From Caryophanales bacterium UBA782 (GTDB taxonomy: Bacteria > Bacillota_I > Bacilli_A > RFN20 > CAG-826): DNA of 13,963 nt. The notes beneath the pieces are model-generated. The model worked only from the letters and a program-made list of their open reading frames with translations. It searched no databases and had not been told where the DNA came from. Position 1 is the stretch's first letter, and every line of letters starts with the position of its first letter. A program made the position numbers and the translations under genes. Positions 6,816 through 13,665 of the stretch are shown one piece after another. The stretch spans positions 6,434 to 20,396 of the forward strand of contig DBJG01000067.1 in NCBI GenBank assembly GCA_002296455.1. Reading direction: 5' to 3'.

Positions 6816-6844
6816 AATATAATCTTGCGCACGCCTATGCGCAA
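6816..6844 (-). promoter_or_regulatory. typA promoter with an operator-like inverted repeat
   Basis: On the minus strand TTGCGC (6844-6839), 17 bp, TATATT (6821-6816). A perfect inverted repeat TTGCGCA-N6-TGCGCAA (6825-6844) covers the -35 hexamer and most of the spacer, the place where a repressor would block RNA polymerase. The mRNA start would be about 6809, giving a leader of about 20 nt with GGAGG. Confidence 0.6.
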
Positions 6845-7072
6845 TAAAAACTTGTTTGAAAGCACTACCTTACTGAGAAAATTAAAGCAAGTGAGTCTGT
6901 TTTATTAAGCATGTTTGCTAAAGAATCATTCATGAACAACAAAACGAATTAGCATCGGGAGTTGTTAATTATTTTACTTATCGATTGATACTAAAATTCC
7001 GTCATGTCGCAATCAAAGTCAACAGTTTATGTCTCCTTGCCATTAACTTGCTTTGCGATTCGATTCTTTTCC
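6845..7072. other. Unassigned intergenic stretch between typA and rpsO promoters
   Basis: About 230 bases without a credible gene. It is AT-rich, with only very short ORFs lacking ribosome sites on both strands. Weak imperfect hairpins can be drawn (for example CTTACT 6869-region with AGTGAG, and TTTGCTAA with TTAGCAT) but none has a U-tract. I see no tRNA, no riboswitch core and no repeat. Confidence 0.5.
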
Positions 7073-7101
7073 TTGATGAGCATTCCCTTTGAGCGTATAT
7101 T
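7073..7101 (+). promoter_or_regulatory. rpsO promoter
   Basis: TTGATG (7073-7078), 17 bp, TATATT (7096-7101), with TATTAT overlapping at 7098-7103. Expected start about 7108, leaving a leader of nearly 80 nt before rpsO. An independent promoter is needed here because rpsO is separated from ribF by the tetR and typA genes. Confidence 0.65.
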
Positions 7102-7107
7102 ATTTGT

Positions 7108-7186
7108 CGCAGCCTATCTTTGTTTCGACCAGTACTCCCTGATTCAACATTGATAGAGCCAAGTCATTATTAAAAGGAGAAAAAAC
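7108..7186 (+). promoter_or_regulatory. rpsO 5' leader, candidate S15 autoregulatory element
   Basis: The leader can form a base stem GC-CTATC (7112-7118) with GATAG-A-GC (7152-7159, one bulged A), enclosing a 33-base loop. It ends with AAAAGGAGA (7172-7180) 6 bases before the ATG. S15 is known to repress its own mRNA through structured leaders in several bacterial groups, each with a different fold; whether this one binds S15 is inference. Confidence 0.35.
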
Positions 7187-7456
7187 ATGGCTTTAAACAA
7201 AGAAGAAGTCAACGTCGTCGTCAAGAAATTCGGCAAAAACGCCGCCGACACCGGTTCGACCGAGGTTCAGGTCGCCCTTCTTACTAAGAGAATTCAAAAG
7301 CTCACCGAACACCTCAAGAACAACCAACAAGATGCGATTGCTAGACGCAACCTTCTCATCTTAGTAGGCAAACGTCATAGTTTGCTCGACTATCTTGCGA
7401 AGAATGATCGCGAAGCATATCTCAAACTCATCGCTTCTCTTGGACTTCGTAAATAA
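7187..7456 (+). CDS. rpsO: 30S ribosomal protein S15
   Basis: An 89-residue protein, the standard S15 length. S15 is a primary 16S rRNA binder (central domain, helices 20-22) and contributes to a subunit bridge. Family signatures are present: FGKNAADTGSTEVQVALLT near residue 15, LTEHLKNNQQD in the middle, and RRNLLILVGKRHSLLDYL towards the C-terminus. ATG 7187 has a strong AAGGAGA site. The neighbouring pnp gene is the usual partner; here a strong terminator and a separate promoter lie between them, so expression of pnp is at least partly independent. Confidence 0.97.
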   Translation: MALNKEEVNVVVKKFGKNAADTGSTEVQVALLTKRIQKLTEHLKNNQQDAIARRNLLILVGKRHSLLDYLAKNDREAYLKLIASLGLRK

Positions 7457-7474
7457 TTACATTGAGTTTCATTG

Positions 7475-7501
7475 GCCTTTCCTGCAGGGAAGGGCTTTTT
7501 T
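7475..7501 (+). terminator. Intrinsic terminator after rpsO
   Basis: Stem GCCTTTCC (7475-7482) / GGGAAGGGC region (7488-7495) with one G-U pair and a short loop, followed by six T (7496-7501). It lies 18 bases after the rpsO stop. Confidence 0.88.
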
Positions 7502-7637
7502 GTTTCTGTGTATCAATTCCGTCTTGCCGCTTGTCTAAAAGAGCGTTCTTTTTAACTTTTTAATTTCCTACATTCTTGCGATGTAAGAACAAAGTCTAAA
7601 AAACTTATTACTTCCGATATCCGATGCTTTCCGTTTA

Positions 7638-7646
7638 TGGTAAGAT
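7638..7646 (+). promoter_or_regulatory. pnp promoter, extended -10 type
   Basis: TGG-TAAGAT (7638-7646) fits an extended -10; no convincing -35 is seen 16-18 bases upstream. Start would be about 7653. A small hairpin TTCTT/AAGAA (7573-7589) lies upstream. The rest of 7502-7637 shows nothing else. Confidence 0.45.
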
Positions 7647-7676
7647 TGTTCGCGTTAAAAATAAGGAAAAGAAAAA

Positions 7677-9887
7677 ATGAAAAAAACATTCGAACTCGAC
7701 TTTGAAGGCAGAAAAATTATCGTCGAGACCGGAGAGATCGCGAAGCAAGCTGACGGCGCGACCTTCATCCGCTTCGGAGACACCGTCGTTTTATCGACCG
7801 CATGTTGCTCCGACAATCCAAAAGAAGGGGATTTCTTCCCTCTTACCGTTGATTACATCGAAAAACAATACGCAATCGGAAAGATCCCTCAGTCCTTCCT
7901 TCGTAGAGAAGGTAGACCAGATGAACACGGCATTTTAAGCGCACGTCTTATCGACCGTCCTATCCGACCGCTTTTCGCTGAAGGGTTCCGTAACGAAGTC
8001 CAGCTTGTCAATACGGTCATGAGCTGTGACCCTGACTATACGCCGGAAATGACTGCAATGTTGGGCAGTTCTTTGGCCCTTTGCATCAGCGATATCCCAT
8101 TTGATGGCCCAGTCGCTGGTGTTATCGTGGGAAGAGTCGATGGAAAATTCGTCATCGATCCAACCGTTGAAGAAAAAGCTAAGAGTGATATTAATCTCAC
8201 TGTCGCCGGCACTAAAGATGCCATCATGATGGTGGAAACAGGCGCTGCAGAAGTCCCAGAAGAAGAGATGCTCGATGCCATCATGTATGGGCACGAAGCT
8301 ATCAAAAAACTCTGTGCTTTCCAAGAAACGATTATTAAAGAAATCGGACGCGAAAAACGCCAGATTGATCTTTACGCCCCTGATCCAGAAGTCAAGAAAG
8401 ACATCGAAGGACGCATTGGCGAAAGAATGGTTAAAGCCATTTCCATCTTCGACAAATTGGAACGTCAAGACGCCATCGATGCTTTGAAAAACGAAATTCT
8501 TGACGATTACGATTCCCGTAAATACGAGAATGAGAAGACTCACGCCAAGACCATGATGATGGTCAATGACATTCTTGAAGCGATGGTTGCTAACGAAGTC
8601 CGTCGCCTCATCACGGAGGAGAAGATTCGTCCAGACGGAAGAAAAGTTGACGAAATCCGTCCACTTAATGCGCAAATCGATCTTCTTCCACGCGCCCATG
8701 GTAGCGCAATGTTTACACGTGGCCAGACCCAGGTTATCTCTACGACGACTTTAGGGCCTCTTAGCGATGCTCAGCTCATCGACAACCTCACTGGTGAAAG
8801 TGAGAAGAGATTCATGCATCAATATAACTTCCCGCCATATAGCGTTGGCGAAATTGGGCGTATGGGCAGCCCAGGCCGTCGGGAAATCGGACATGGTGCC
8901 TTAGGCGAAAGAGCTTTGTCGTATGTCTTGCCGAGCGCTGAAGAATTCCCATACACCATTCGGACTGTCGCTGACGTTGTTGAATCTAACGGATCTAGCT
9001 CCCAAGCTTCTATTTGTGCTGGGTGCATGAGTTTGATGGCCGCTGGTGTTCCGCTTAAAGGAATCGTGAGCGGTATTGCGATGGGTCTTATTAGCAGTGG
9101 CCCATTCGATGGCAAACACCCTTACACCATCCTTACCGATATCCAAGGATTAGAAGATCACTTCGGCGACATGGACTTCAAGTGTGCTGGTACCGCGAAA
9201 GGTCTTACAGCCCTCCAGATGGATATTAAGATTCATGGCGTTACCCGTGAAGTTCTTAGCGAGGCGCTCTCACAAGCGAATAAGGCACGCGCCGAAATTC
9301 GTGAAGTTATTGCCACCGCTATCCCAGAACCACGCAAAGAAGTTAGCAAATACGCACCGAAGATGACGCACTTTACCATCGATCCAGACAAGATTAGAGA
9401 CGTTATTGGAACGGGTGGAAAAGTCATCAACGATATCATCGCAAAGTGCGATAATGTCAAAATCGATGTCGAAGATAGCGGTGATGTCACAATTTATCAC
9501 GTGAATCGCGATATGATTAACAAAGCCAAAGAGATGATTGACAATATCGTTCGTGAGGCGAAAGTCGGCGAAATCTACGAAGGTATTGTGAACCGTGTCG
9601 AGAATTATGGCGCGTTCGTGAACTTGTTTGGCGACACGGATGGCCTTTGCCATGTGTCTCGTCTTGATTGGAAATACATTGAAGATGCGACCAAAGTCGT
9701 CAAAGTCGGCGACAAGCTCAAAGTCGTCGTCATCGGCATCGAAGACGGAAAAGTCAAGGTTTCCCATCGTGAATTCCTCGATAAACCGGCCGATTATGTG
9801 GAGCGTCCAGAACGCACCAATAAGCCGAATGGTTCCTTCCATAATGGACATGGAAGAGGCGACCGTAAAGGCGGAAACCGTCGTTAA
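7677..9887 (+). CDS. pnp: Polyribonucleotide nucleotidyltransferase (PNPase)
   Basis: A 736-residue PNPase, which degrades RNA 3' to 5' with phosphate and is part of the RNA degradation machinery. All domains are present: first RNase PH-like domain (about 1-140, with the RNA-contacting SFLRREGRPDEHG at 73-85), a helical linker domain (about 145-235), second RNase PH domain (about 310-545, with GPFDGKHPYTILTDI and the catalytic EDHFGDMDF, the key Asp at 494 and 500), a KH domain with DVIGTGGKVIN (575-585), an S1 domain (about 630-700, with YEGIVNRVENYGAFVNL) and a basic Gly/Arg tail (710-736). ATG 7677 has AAGGAA upstream. Long ORFs on the other strand within it are shadows. Confidence 0.97.
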   Translation: MKKTFELDFEGRKIIVETGEIAKQADGATFIRFGDTVVLSTACCSDNPKEGDFFPLTVDYIEKQYAIGKIPQSFLRREGRPDEHGILSARLIDRPIRPLFAEGFRNEVQLVNTVMSCDPDYTPEMTAMLGSSLALCISDIPFDGPVAGVIVGRVDGKFVIDPTVEEKAKSDINLTVAGTKDAIMMVETGAAEVPEEEMLDAIMYGHEAIKKLCAFQETIIKEIGREKRQIDLYAPDPEVKKDIEGRIGERMVKAISIFDKLERQDAIDALKNEILDDYDSRKYENEKTHAKTMMMVNDILEAMVANEVRRLITEEKIRPDGRKVDEIRPLNAQIDLLPRAHGSAMFTRGQTQVISTTTLGPLSDAQLIDNLTGESEKRFMHQYNFPPYSVGEIGRMGSPGRREIGHGALGERALSYVLPSAEEFPYTIRTVADVVESNGSSSQASICAGCMSLMAAGVPLKGIVSGIAMGLISSGPFDGKHPYTILTDIQGLEDHFGDMDFKCAGTAKGLTALQMDIKIHGVTREVLSEALSQANKARAEIREVIATAIPEPRKEVSKYAPKMTHFTIDPDKIRDVIGTGGKVINDIIAKCDNVKIDVEDSGDVTIYHVNRDMINKAKEMIDNIVREAKVGEIYEGIVNRVENYGAFVNLFGDTDGLCHVSRLDWKYIEDATKVVKVGDKLKVVVIGIEDGKVKVSHREFLDKPADYVERPERTNKPNGSFHNGHGRGDRKGGNRR

Positions 9888-9894
9888 TGAGAAT

Positions 9895-9931
9895 AGGCCA
9901 GCATGAGCGTTCCTCATCTGACCTTTTTCTT
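9895..9931 (+). terminator. Intrinsic terminator after pnp
   Basis: A 12-bp stem with one mismatch and one bulge: AGGCCAGCATGAG (9895-9907) against CTCATCTGACCT (9913-9924), then TTTTTCTTT. It begins 8 bases after the pnp stop and isolates the oxidoreductase operon from pnp. Confidence 0.85.
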
Positions 9932-9969
9932 TACAAAATTTCATGCTTCTTTTCGCCACAATTTTGTAA
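9931..9969 (+). repeat. Perfect 10-bp inverted repeat upstream of the oxidoreductase operon
   Basis: TTACAAAATT (9931-9940) and AATTTTGTAA (9960-9969), exact, centres 29 bp apart (close to three helical turns). The right arm overlaps the second dyad at 9957-9974. It may be a pair of half-sites for a looping or cooperative regulator. Confidence 0.6.
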
Positions 9970-9981
9970 TTGTGTTATGCT
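9957..9981 (+). promoter_or_regulatory. Operator dyad and extended -10 promoter of the oxidoreductase operon
   Basis: CACAATT-TTGT-AATTGTG (9957-9974) is a perfect 7-bp dyad with a 4-base spacer, ending one base before an extended -10, TGT-TATGCT (9973-9981). A -35 is weak (TTCGCC, 9952-9957) and the dyad covers the spacer, a classic repressor position. The -10 ends 9 bases before the ATG of the first gene, so transcription would begin at or within about 3 bases of the start codon. Confidence 0.6.
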
Positions 9982-9990
9982 TCTATCGTT

Positions 9991-11430
9991 ATGAAAGATG
10001 TAATTATTATTGGTGCTGGTGCCGTTGGGGCTTTCGTTGCTCGAAGCTTATCACGATATCAGCTTTCCGTTCTCACGATAGAGAAAGAAAACGATGTTTG
10101 CGACGCTACGAGCATGGCCAATAGCGCGATTGTCCATAGCGGATATGACCCCTTGCCTGGAACGAACAAGGCGAAATTCAATGTGGCTGGCAATCGAATG
10201 ATGCGCCAGGTTTGCGAAGAACTTGATGTGCCTTTTAGCGAATGTGGCACTTTGACCGTCGCTATTTACGATAACCAGATTCCTTTGCTTCATGAACTTG
10301 AGAAGCGGGGGGAGGAAAATGGCGTCCCGACGCGTCTTTTGTCCATAGAAGAAGTAAAGGCAATGGAACCGAACATCAATCCAGATGTGAAAGGCGCGCT
10401 TTTGTGCCCGACAGGCGGCATCGTGAATCCGTTTTTACTTGTGACGCATGCATTTGAGAACGCAATCGATAACGGAGTCACACTTTCTCTTAACGAAGAA
10501 GTCACTGGGATTGAACATAATGGTGACCACTTCATCGTAAAAACGAACAAGGGAACGCACGAAGCAAAAGTTGTCATCAATGCAGCGGGTGTCCATAGCG
10601 ACGATATCGCCAAAATGATTGAACCAATTTCTTGGAGCATCCACCCTCGTAAAGGCGAATATTATGTTTTGGATCATTTTGGTGGAGGACTTGTCAATCA
10701 CGTTCTTTTCCCTCTTCCAAGCGAAAAAGGAAAAGGCATTCTTGTCACGATGACGACAAGTGGCAACTATCTGGTCGGACCAAGTAGTGAATGGGTCGAC
10801 TCTAAAGAAGATAATTCGACGGATCTTTTAACACTCATAGATGTCAAAGAGCAAGCCCGAACGCTCGTTCCGAATATTCCGTTTCAGCACCAAATCCGCG
10901 TTTATAGTGGCTTAAGGGCAACACCGAGCACCCATGATTTTATCATTGAACCAAGCAAAAAATATGATACGTTCATCAATGTCGCTGGTATTGAAAGCCC
11001 AGGGTTAGTCTCTAGCCCAGCAATCGGAGAATATGTTGTGGAGCATCTCGTGAGAAAAGTGCTTCCTCTTCGCCCGAATACGCATTATAAAGCGGCTGTA
11101 AGGCCTTATTTGAAGCCACTTTATATGAGCCTTGATGCGCGCAACAAATTGATTCAGAAAAATCCCCATTATGGCAAGCTTCTTTGCAATTGTGAGAAAG
11201 TTTCTCTTGGCGAAATTGAGGACGTGCTCTCTAGAAGCGTCCCAACCAACAGCATCAAAGCGCTCAAAAAGCGCACACGCGCTGGCTTTGGGAAATGCCA
11301 AGGCGGATTTTGCCAGCCTCTCGTTTTGGAAATTCTTGCTAAGGAAAAACATCTTTCGCCCCTTGATATCCCTTACGATCAAGTGGGAAGCGAAATCCTT
11401 CTAAGCGAAGTCAAAAAGGAGGAAAAATAA
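9991..11430 (+). CDS. FAD-dependent oxidoreductase, GlpA/LhgO-like, with BFD-type [2Fe-2S] domain
   Basis: A 479-residue flavoprotein. The N-terminus has the FAD-binding Rossmann motif GAGAVG (8-13), and the body is a DAO-type domain (to about 360) with HSGYDPLPGTNKAKF, CPTGGIVNP, VVINAAG and the C-terminal INVAGIESPGLVSSPAIGE FAD segment. The last 85 residues are a BFD-like domain with Cys399, Cys401, Cys436 and Cys441 (LLCNCEKV, and GKCQGGFC). This domain order is that of anaerobic glycerol-3-phosphate dehydrogenase GlpA and of relatives annotated as L-2-hydroxyglutarate oxidase. With its two partners downstream it most likely oxidises glycerol 3-phosphate to dihydroxyacetone phosphate, but the substrate is not proven. 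ATG 9991 is chosen because it starts directly before DVIIIGAG; an upstream TTG (9970) would include the promoter. No Shine-Dalgarno is present. Its stop overlaps the next start (TAATG). Confidence 0.85.
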   Translation: MKDVIIIGAGAVGAFVARSLSRYQLSVLTIEKENDVCDATSMANSAIVHSGYDPLPGTNKAKFNVAGNRMMRQVCEELDVPFSECGTLTVAIYDNQIPLLHELEKRGEENGVPTRLLSIEEVKAMEPNINPDVKGALLCPTGGIVNPFLLVTHAFENAIDNGVTLSLNEEVTGIEHNGDHFIVKTNKGTHEAKVVINAAGVHSDDIAKMIEPISWSIHPRKGEYYVLDHFGGGLVNHVLFPLPSEKGKGILVTMTTSGNYLVGPSSEWVDSKEDNSTDLLTLIDVKEQARTLVPNIPFQHQIRVYSGLRATPSTHDFIIEPSKKYDTFINVAGIESPGLVSSPAIGEYVVEHLVRKVLPLRPNTHYKAAVRPYLKPLYMSLDARNKLIQKNPHYGKLLCNCEKVSLGEIEDVLSRSVPTNSIKALKKRTRAGFGKCQGGFCQPLVLEILAKEKHLSPLDIPYDQVGSEILLSEVKKEEK

Positions 11431-12692
11431 TGATACAAAAAGATTTGGTCATTATTGGTGGCGGAAGTGCTGGGATGGCTGCCGCGGTTGGCGCTTATGA
11501 TGCGGGGATTCGTGATATCCTCGTTTTGGAAAAGCTTCCTTTTTTGGGCGGTATCTTAAACCAATGTATTCATAATGGTTTTGGGCTTACGGAATTCAAA
11601 GAAGAATTGACAGGGCCTGAATTCGCCGCTCGATTCATCACACAAATTGAAGAAAGAAATATCGATTATCGCTTAGAAACGACCGTCACCGATTTAAGAA
11701 AAGACAAAACGCTTGTTTATACTAGCGAAAAAGAAGGTGCCGTTGAAGTTCAAGCCAAAGCCATCATCATGGCGGCGGGATGCTACGAAAGAAACGCAGG
11801 TGCGATTGGAATTCCTGGCACTAGACCTGCGGGCGTATTAACAGCAGGGCAAGCCCAGCTATTCTTAAATGAATACGGCTATTTGGCTGGCCATAAAGTC
11901 TTTATTTTGGGGTCTGGTGATATTGGTTTAATTATGGCTAGACGTTTGACCTTAGAAGGGGCGAAAGTCCTTGGGGTAGCCGAAATTTGCCCTTGGAGCA
12001 ATGGACTTAACCGCAATATGGTTCAGTGCTTGTATGACTTTGATATTCCGCTTTATCTGTCTCATACAGTAAGTAAAATCATCGGGAAAAAACGTGTAGA
12101 AGCGATTGAAATTAGTGAAGTGGATGCGAAAATGATGGCGATTCCTGGAACCGAAAAGCGTTTTGATGTCGATGCGTTAGTTCTTTCCATCGGCCTTATT
12201 CCAAATAACAACCTATTAAGCAACATCGGCATCCCGACAAGTCGTAGCAAAGGTGCGGTTGTGGATGAGAATTACGAAACGCCGGTGGAAGGGATTTTCA
12301 GCTGTGGGAATGTTCTTCACGTCCACGACTTGGTCGACAATGTCGTAAGCGAGGCACGTGATGCTGGAAAAAAAGCCGCGCGTTACTTAAAAGGCGAACT
12401 TCATCGTGATGGAATAGAAACAAGCATCAACGCGGGAGAAGGCATTGGCTATGTCCTCCCTTCTCTCCTTGATTATCCTAACGCAGAAGAGAAAATATCC
12501 TTCAAATTCCGCGTGAGGAAGCCAAGCAAAAACGTTTATATTGATTATTACGATGGTGATCATATTGTAAAGAGCGTTTGGAAACCCATCATCATCCCTA
12601 GCGAAATGGAAATTGCTCAGCTGCCGAAGACCCTTTTCTCAGGGACCAAGCCAATCACGATTTCGCTCCGCCAAAAGGAGGGCAAGCAATGA
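11430..12692 (+). CDS. Pyridine nucleotide-disulfide type FAD/NAD(P) oxidoreductase, partner of the GlpA-like protein
   Basis: A 420-residue flavoprotein with two nucleotide-binding folds: FAD motif GGGSAG (10-15) and a second dinucleotide motif GSGDIG (161-166). Also seen are FLGGILNQCIHNGFGL (Cys46), IIMAAGCYERN (Cys118), and GIFSCGNVLHVHDLVD, the C-terminal FAD-contact segment. The cysteines are not arranged as a CxxC redox pair, so it is not a thioredoxin reductase. Proteins of this family sit beside a GlpA-like protein and a DUF1667 protein in many anaerobes, and presumably pass electrons from the substrate flavin to NAD(P) or another carrier, a role comparable to GlpB by position only. 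AGGAGG (11417-11422) lies 7 bases before the ATG, and both ends overlap neighbouring genes (TAATG, ATGA), so subunits are probably made in step. Confidence 0.85.
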   Translation: MIQKDLVIIGGGSAGMAAAVGAYDAGIRDILVLEKLPFLGGILNQCIHNGFGLTEFKEELTGPEFAARFITQIEERNIDYRLETTVTDLRKDKTLVYTSEKEGAVEVQAKAIIMAAGCYERNAGAIGIPGTRPAGVLTAGQAQLFLNEYGYLAGHKVFILGSGDIGLIMARRLTLEGAKVLGVAEICPWSNGLNRNMVQCLYDFDIPLYLSHTVSKIIGKKRVEAIEISEVDAKMMAIPGTEKRFDVDALVLSIGLIPNNNLLSNIGIPTSRSKGAVVDENYETPVEGIFSCGNVLHVHDLVDNVVSEARDAGKKAARYLKGELHRDGIETSINAGEGIGYVLPSLLDYPNAEEKISFKFRVRKPSKNVYIDYYDGDHIVKSVWKPIIIPSEMEIAQLPKTLFSGTKPITISLRQKEGKQ

Positions 12693-13042
12693 AAAAAGAA
12701 CTCATTTGTATATGCTGTCCAAGAGGCTGCAAACTCCTTGTGGATACCGACACGGACACTGTGACGGGCAATTTCTGCCCTCGTGGAGCTAAATACGGCC
12801 TTCAGGAAGTAAAAAATCCGACCCGTGTGCTCACTTCGACCGTCCGTATCGAAGGGGGTGAGCTTCCGATGTGCCCCGTAAAGAGTAAAGACCCCATTCC
12901 AAAAGGAAAGCTTTTCCTCGCAATGGAAGAAATCAATCAGGTCCGTTTGAAAGCGCCAGTTCATATCGGCGATACGGTGATTGAGGATTTAGCTGGTACA
13001 GGGGTATCCCTTATCGCTACACGTAATATGGAGAAAATATAG
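12689..13042 (+). CDS. DUF1667 cysteine-rich protein, third member of the oxidoreductase set
   Basis: A 117-residue protein. Its N-terminal third carries cysteines at 7, 9, 10, 14 and 30 in CICCPRGC and FCPRGAKYG, a layout suited to a metal or iron-sulfur site. A sixth cysteine is at about 62 (MCPVKSKDPIPKG), where many relatives have a Val-Lys-Thr segment. The remainder, with VLTSTVRIEGG, APVHIGDTV and GVSLIATRNM, fits DUF1667 (COG3862). The family has no established activity; its constant linkage to the two upstream flavoproteins suggests an electron-transfer subunit, in the position of GlpC but unrelated to it in sequence. ATG 12689 overlaps the preceding stop (ATGA) with AAAAGGAGG ahead. 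The stop is 2 bases before the phosphodiesterase gene. Confidence 0.82.
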   Translation: MKKELICICCPRGCKLLVDTDTDTVTGNFCPRGAKYGLQEVKNPTRVLTSTVRIEGGELPMCPVKSKDPIPKGKLFLAMEEINQVRLKAPVHIGDTVIEDLAGTGVSLIATRNMEKI

Positions 13043-13044
13043 AC

Positions 13045-13584
13045 ATGAAAATTTTCGTTTTTAGCGATATCCATGGTCGTAAAACGGTTATGGAGAGAAT
13101 CAAAAACATCATTGACCTAGAAAAACCAGATCGCATTTTTTTCTTAGGCGATTTCCTTTATAACGGGCCTCGGAATGGCGTCCCTGCGGATTATGATGGC
13201 ATGGCTGTTGCCAACATGGTGCGGCCATATCTATCAAATTCGCTTTTCGTGAAAGGCAATTGTGATGCCGCCGTCGATGACACCGTTTTGGGGGTGAGAC
13301 TCCCTAAGCGCGTGGAAATCACGCTTAGCAAACATCGTTGCGTGTTAGCCCATGGCGATGACCTCGACCCTTCCTTTTTGGATTTGAAAGAAGGGGACAT
13401 TTTCTTCTCAGGCCACACGCATGTTTGGGTGCTAAAAAAAGAGAACGGTGTTACTTATGTCAATCCCGGAAGCCCTTCTTTCCCCAAAGAGAATGCGGAA
13501 CCTAGTTTCGCCTCCTTTAGCGAGAAAAAAATCGCGATTCTTCGACTTCGAGATTGTTCGGAAATCGCTTCCATGGACATTTGA
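13045..13584 (+). CDS. yfcE: YfcE/MJ0936-family metallophosphoesterase
   Basis: A 179-residue phosphodiesterase, close to E. coli YfcE (184). All metal-binding motifs of the calcineurin-like fold are present: SDIHG with Asp8 and His10, GDFLYNG with Asp36 and Asn40, GNCD at 71-74, AHGDD with His103, and SGHTHV with His124 and His126, followed by NPGSPSFPK. YfcE hydrolyses artificial phosphodiesters with Mn; the natural substrate is unknown. The ATG is 2 bases after the DUF1667 stop, with GGAGA in the end of that gene, so it is almost certainly part of the operon. Given its partners, a glycerophosphodiester that would release glycerol 3-phosphate is a reasonable guess, but no sequence feature shows it. 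A T-rich tract follows without a GC-rich hairpin. Confidence 0.88.
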   Translation: MKIFVFSDIHGRKTVMERIKNIIDLEKPDRIFFLGDFLYNGPRNGVPADYDGMAVANMVRPYLSNSLFVKGNCDAAVDDTVLGVRLPKRVEITLSKHRCVLAHGDDLDPSFLDLKEGDIFFSGHTHVWVLKKENGVTYVNPGSPSFPKENAEPSFASFSEKKIAILRLRDCSEIASMDI

Positions 13585-13611
13585 GCCGTTTTTTCTATTT
13601 TTCAATTTCTC

Positions 13612-13632
13612 TTTCCTTTATACTTAAGGAAA
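13612..13632 (+). promoter_or_regulatory. -10 box and inverted repeat before the RNase J gene
   Basis: TATACT (13619-13624) is a good -10 with no clear -35 (upstream sequence is T-rich). It sits in the loop of the dyad TTTCCTT (13612-13618) / AAGGAAA (13626-13632). The dyad could be an operator or a weak terminator for the preceding operon, since a T-run (13640-13645) follows 7 bases later. Confidence 0.35.
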
Positions 13633-13665
13633 CACCTCATTTTTTATTTGCTCGGAGGATGATTT

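Noticed and set aside
6788..6865. N-terminal extension of TypA
   Set aside because: The 26 extra residues cover the promoter, dyad and ribosome site; ATG 6787 with GGAGG fits the family start.
6845..7072. Hidden small RNA or tRNA in the typA-rpsO gap
   Set aside because: No cloverleaf, no paired promoter and terminator, and only weak AT-rich hairpins are seen.
7935..8699. 254-codon minus-strand ORF
   Set aside because: It lies wholly within pnp, whose frame is intact and conserved; it has no ribosome site and its residues mirror the pnp codons.
9270..9959. 229-codon minus-strand ORF extending past the pnp stop
   Set aside because: It is a shadow of the pnp KH/S1 region and crosses the pnp terminator; no recognisable domain and no start signals.
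9957..9974. Rex or CcpA site before the oxidoreductase operon
   Set aside because: The half-sites are in the opposite orientation to a Rex box (TTGTGA...TCACAA), and the cre pattern with a central CG is absent.
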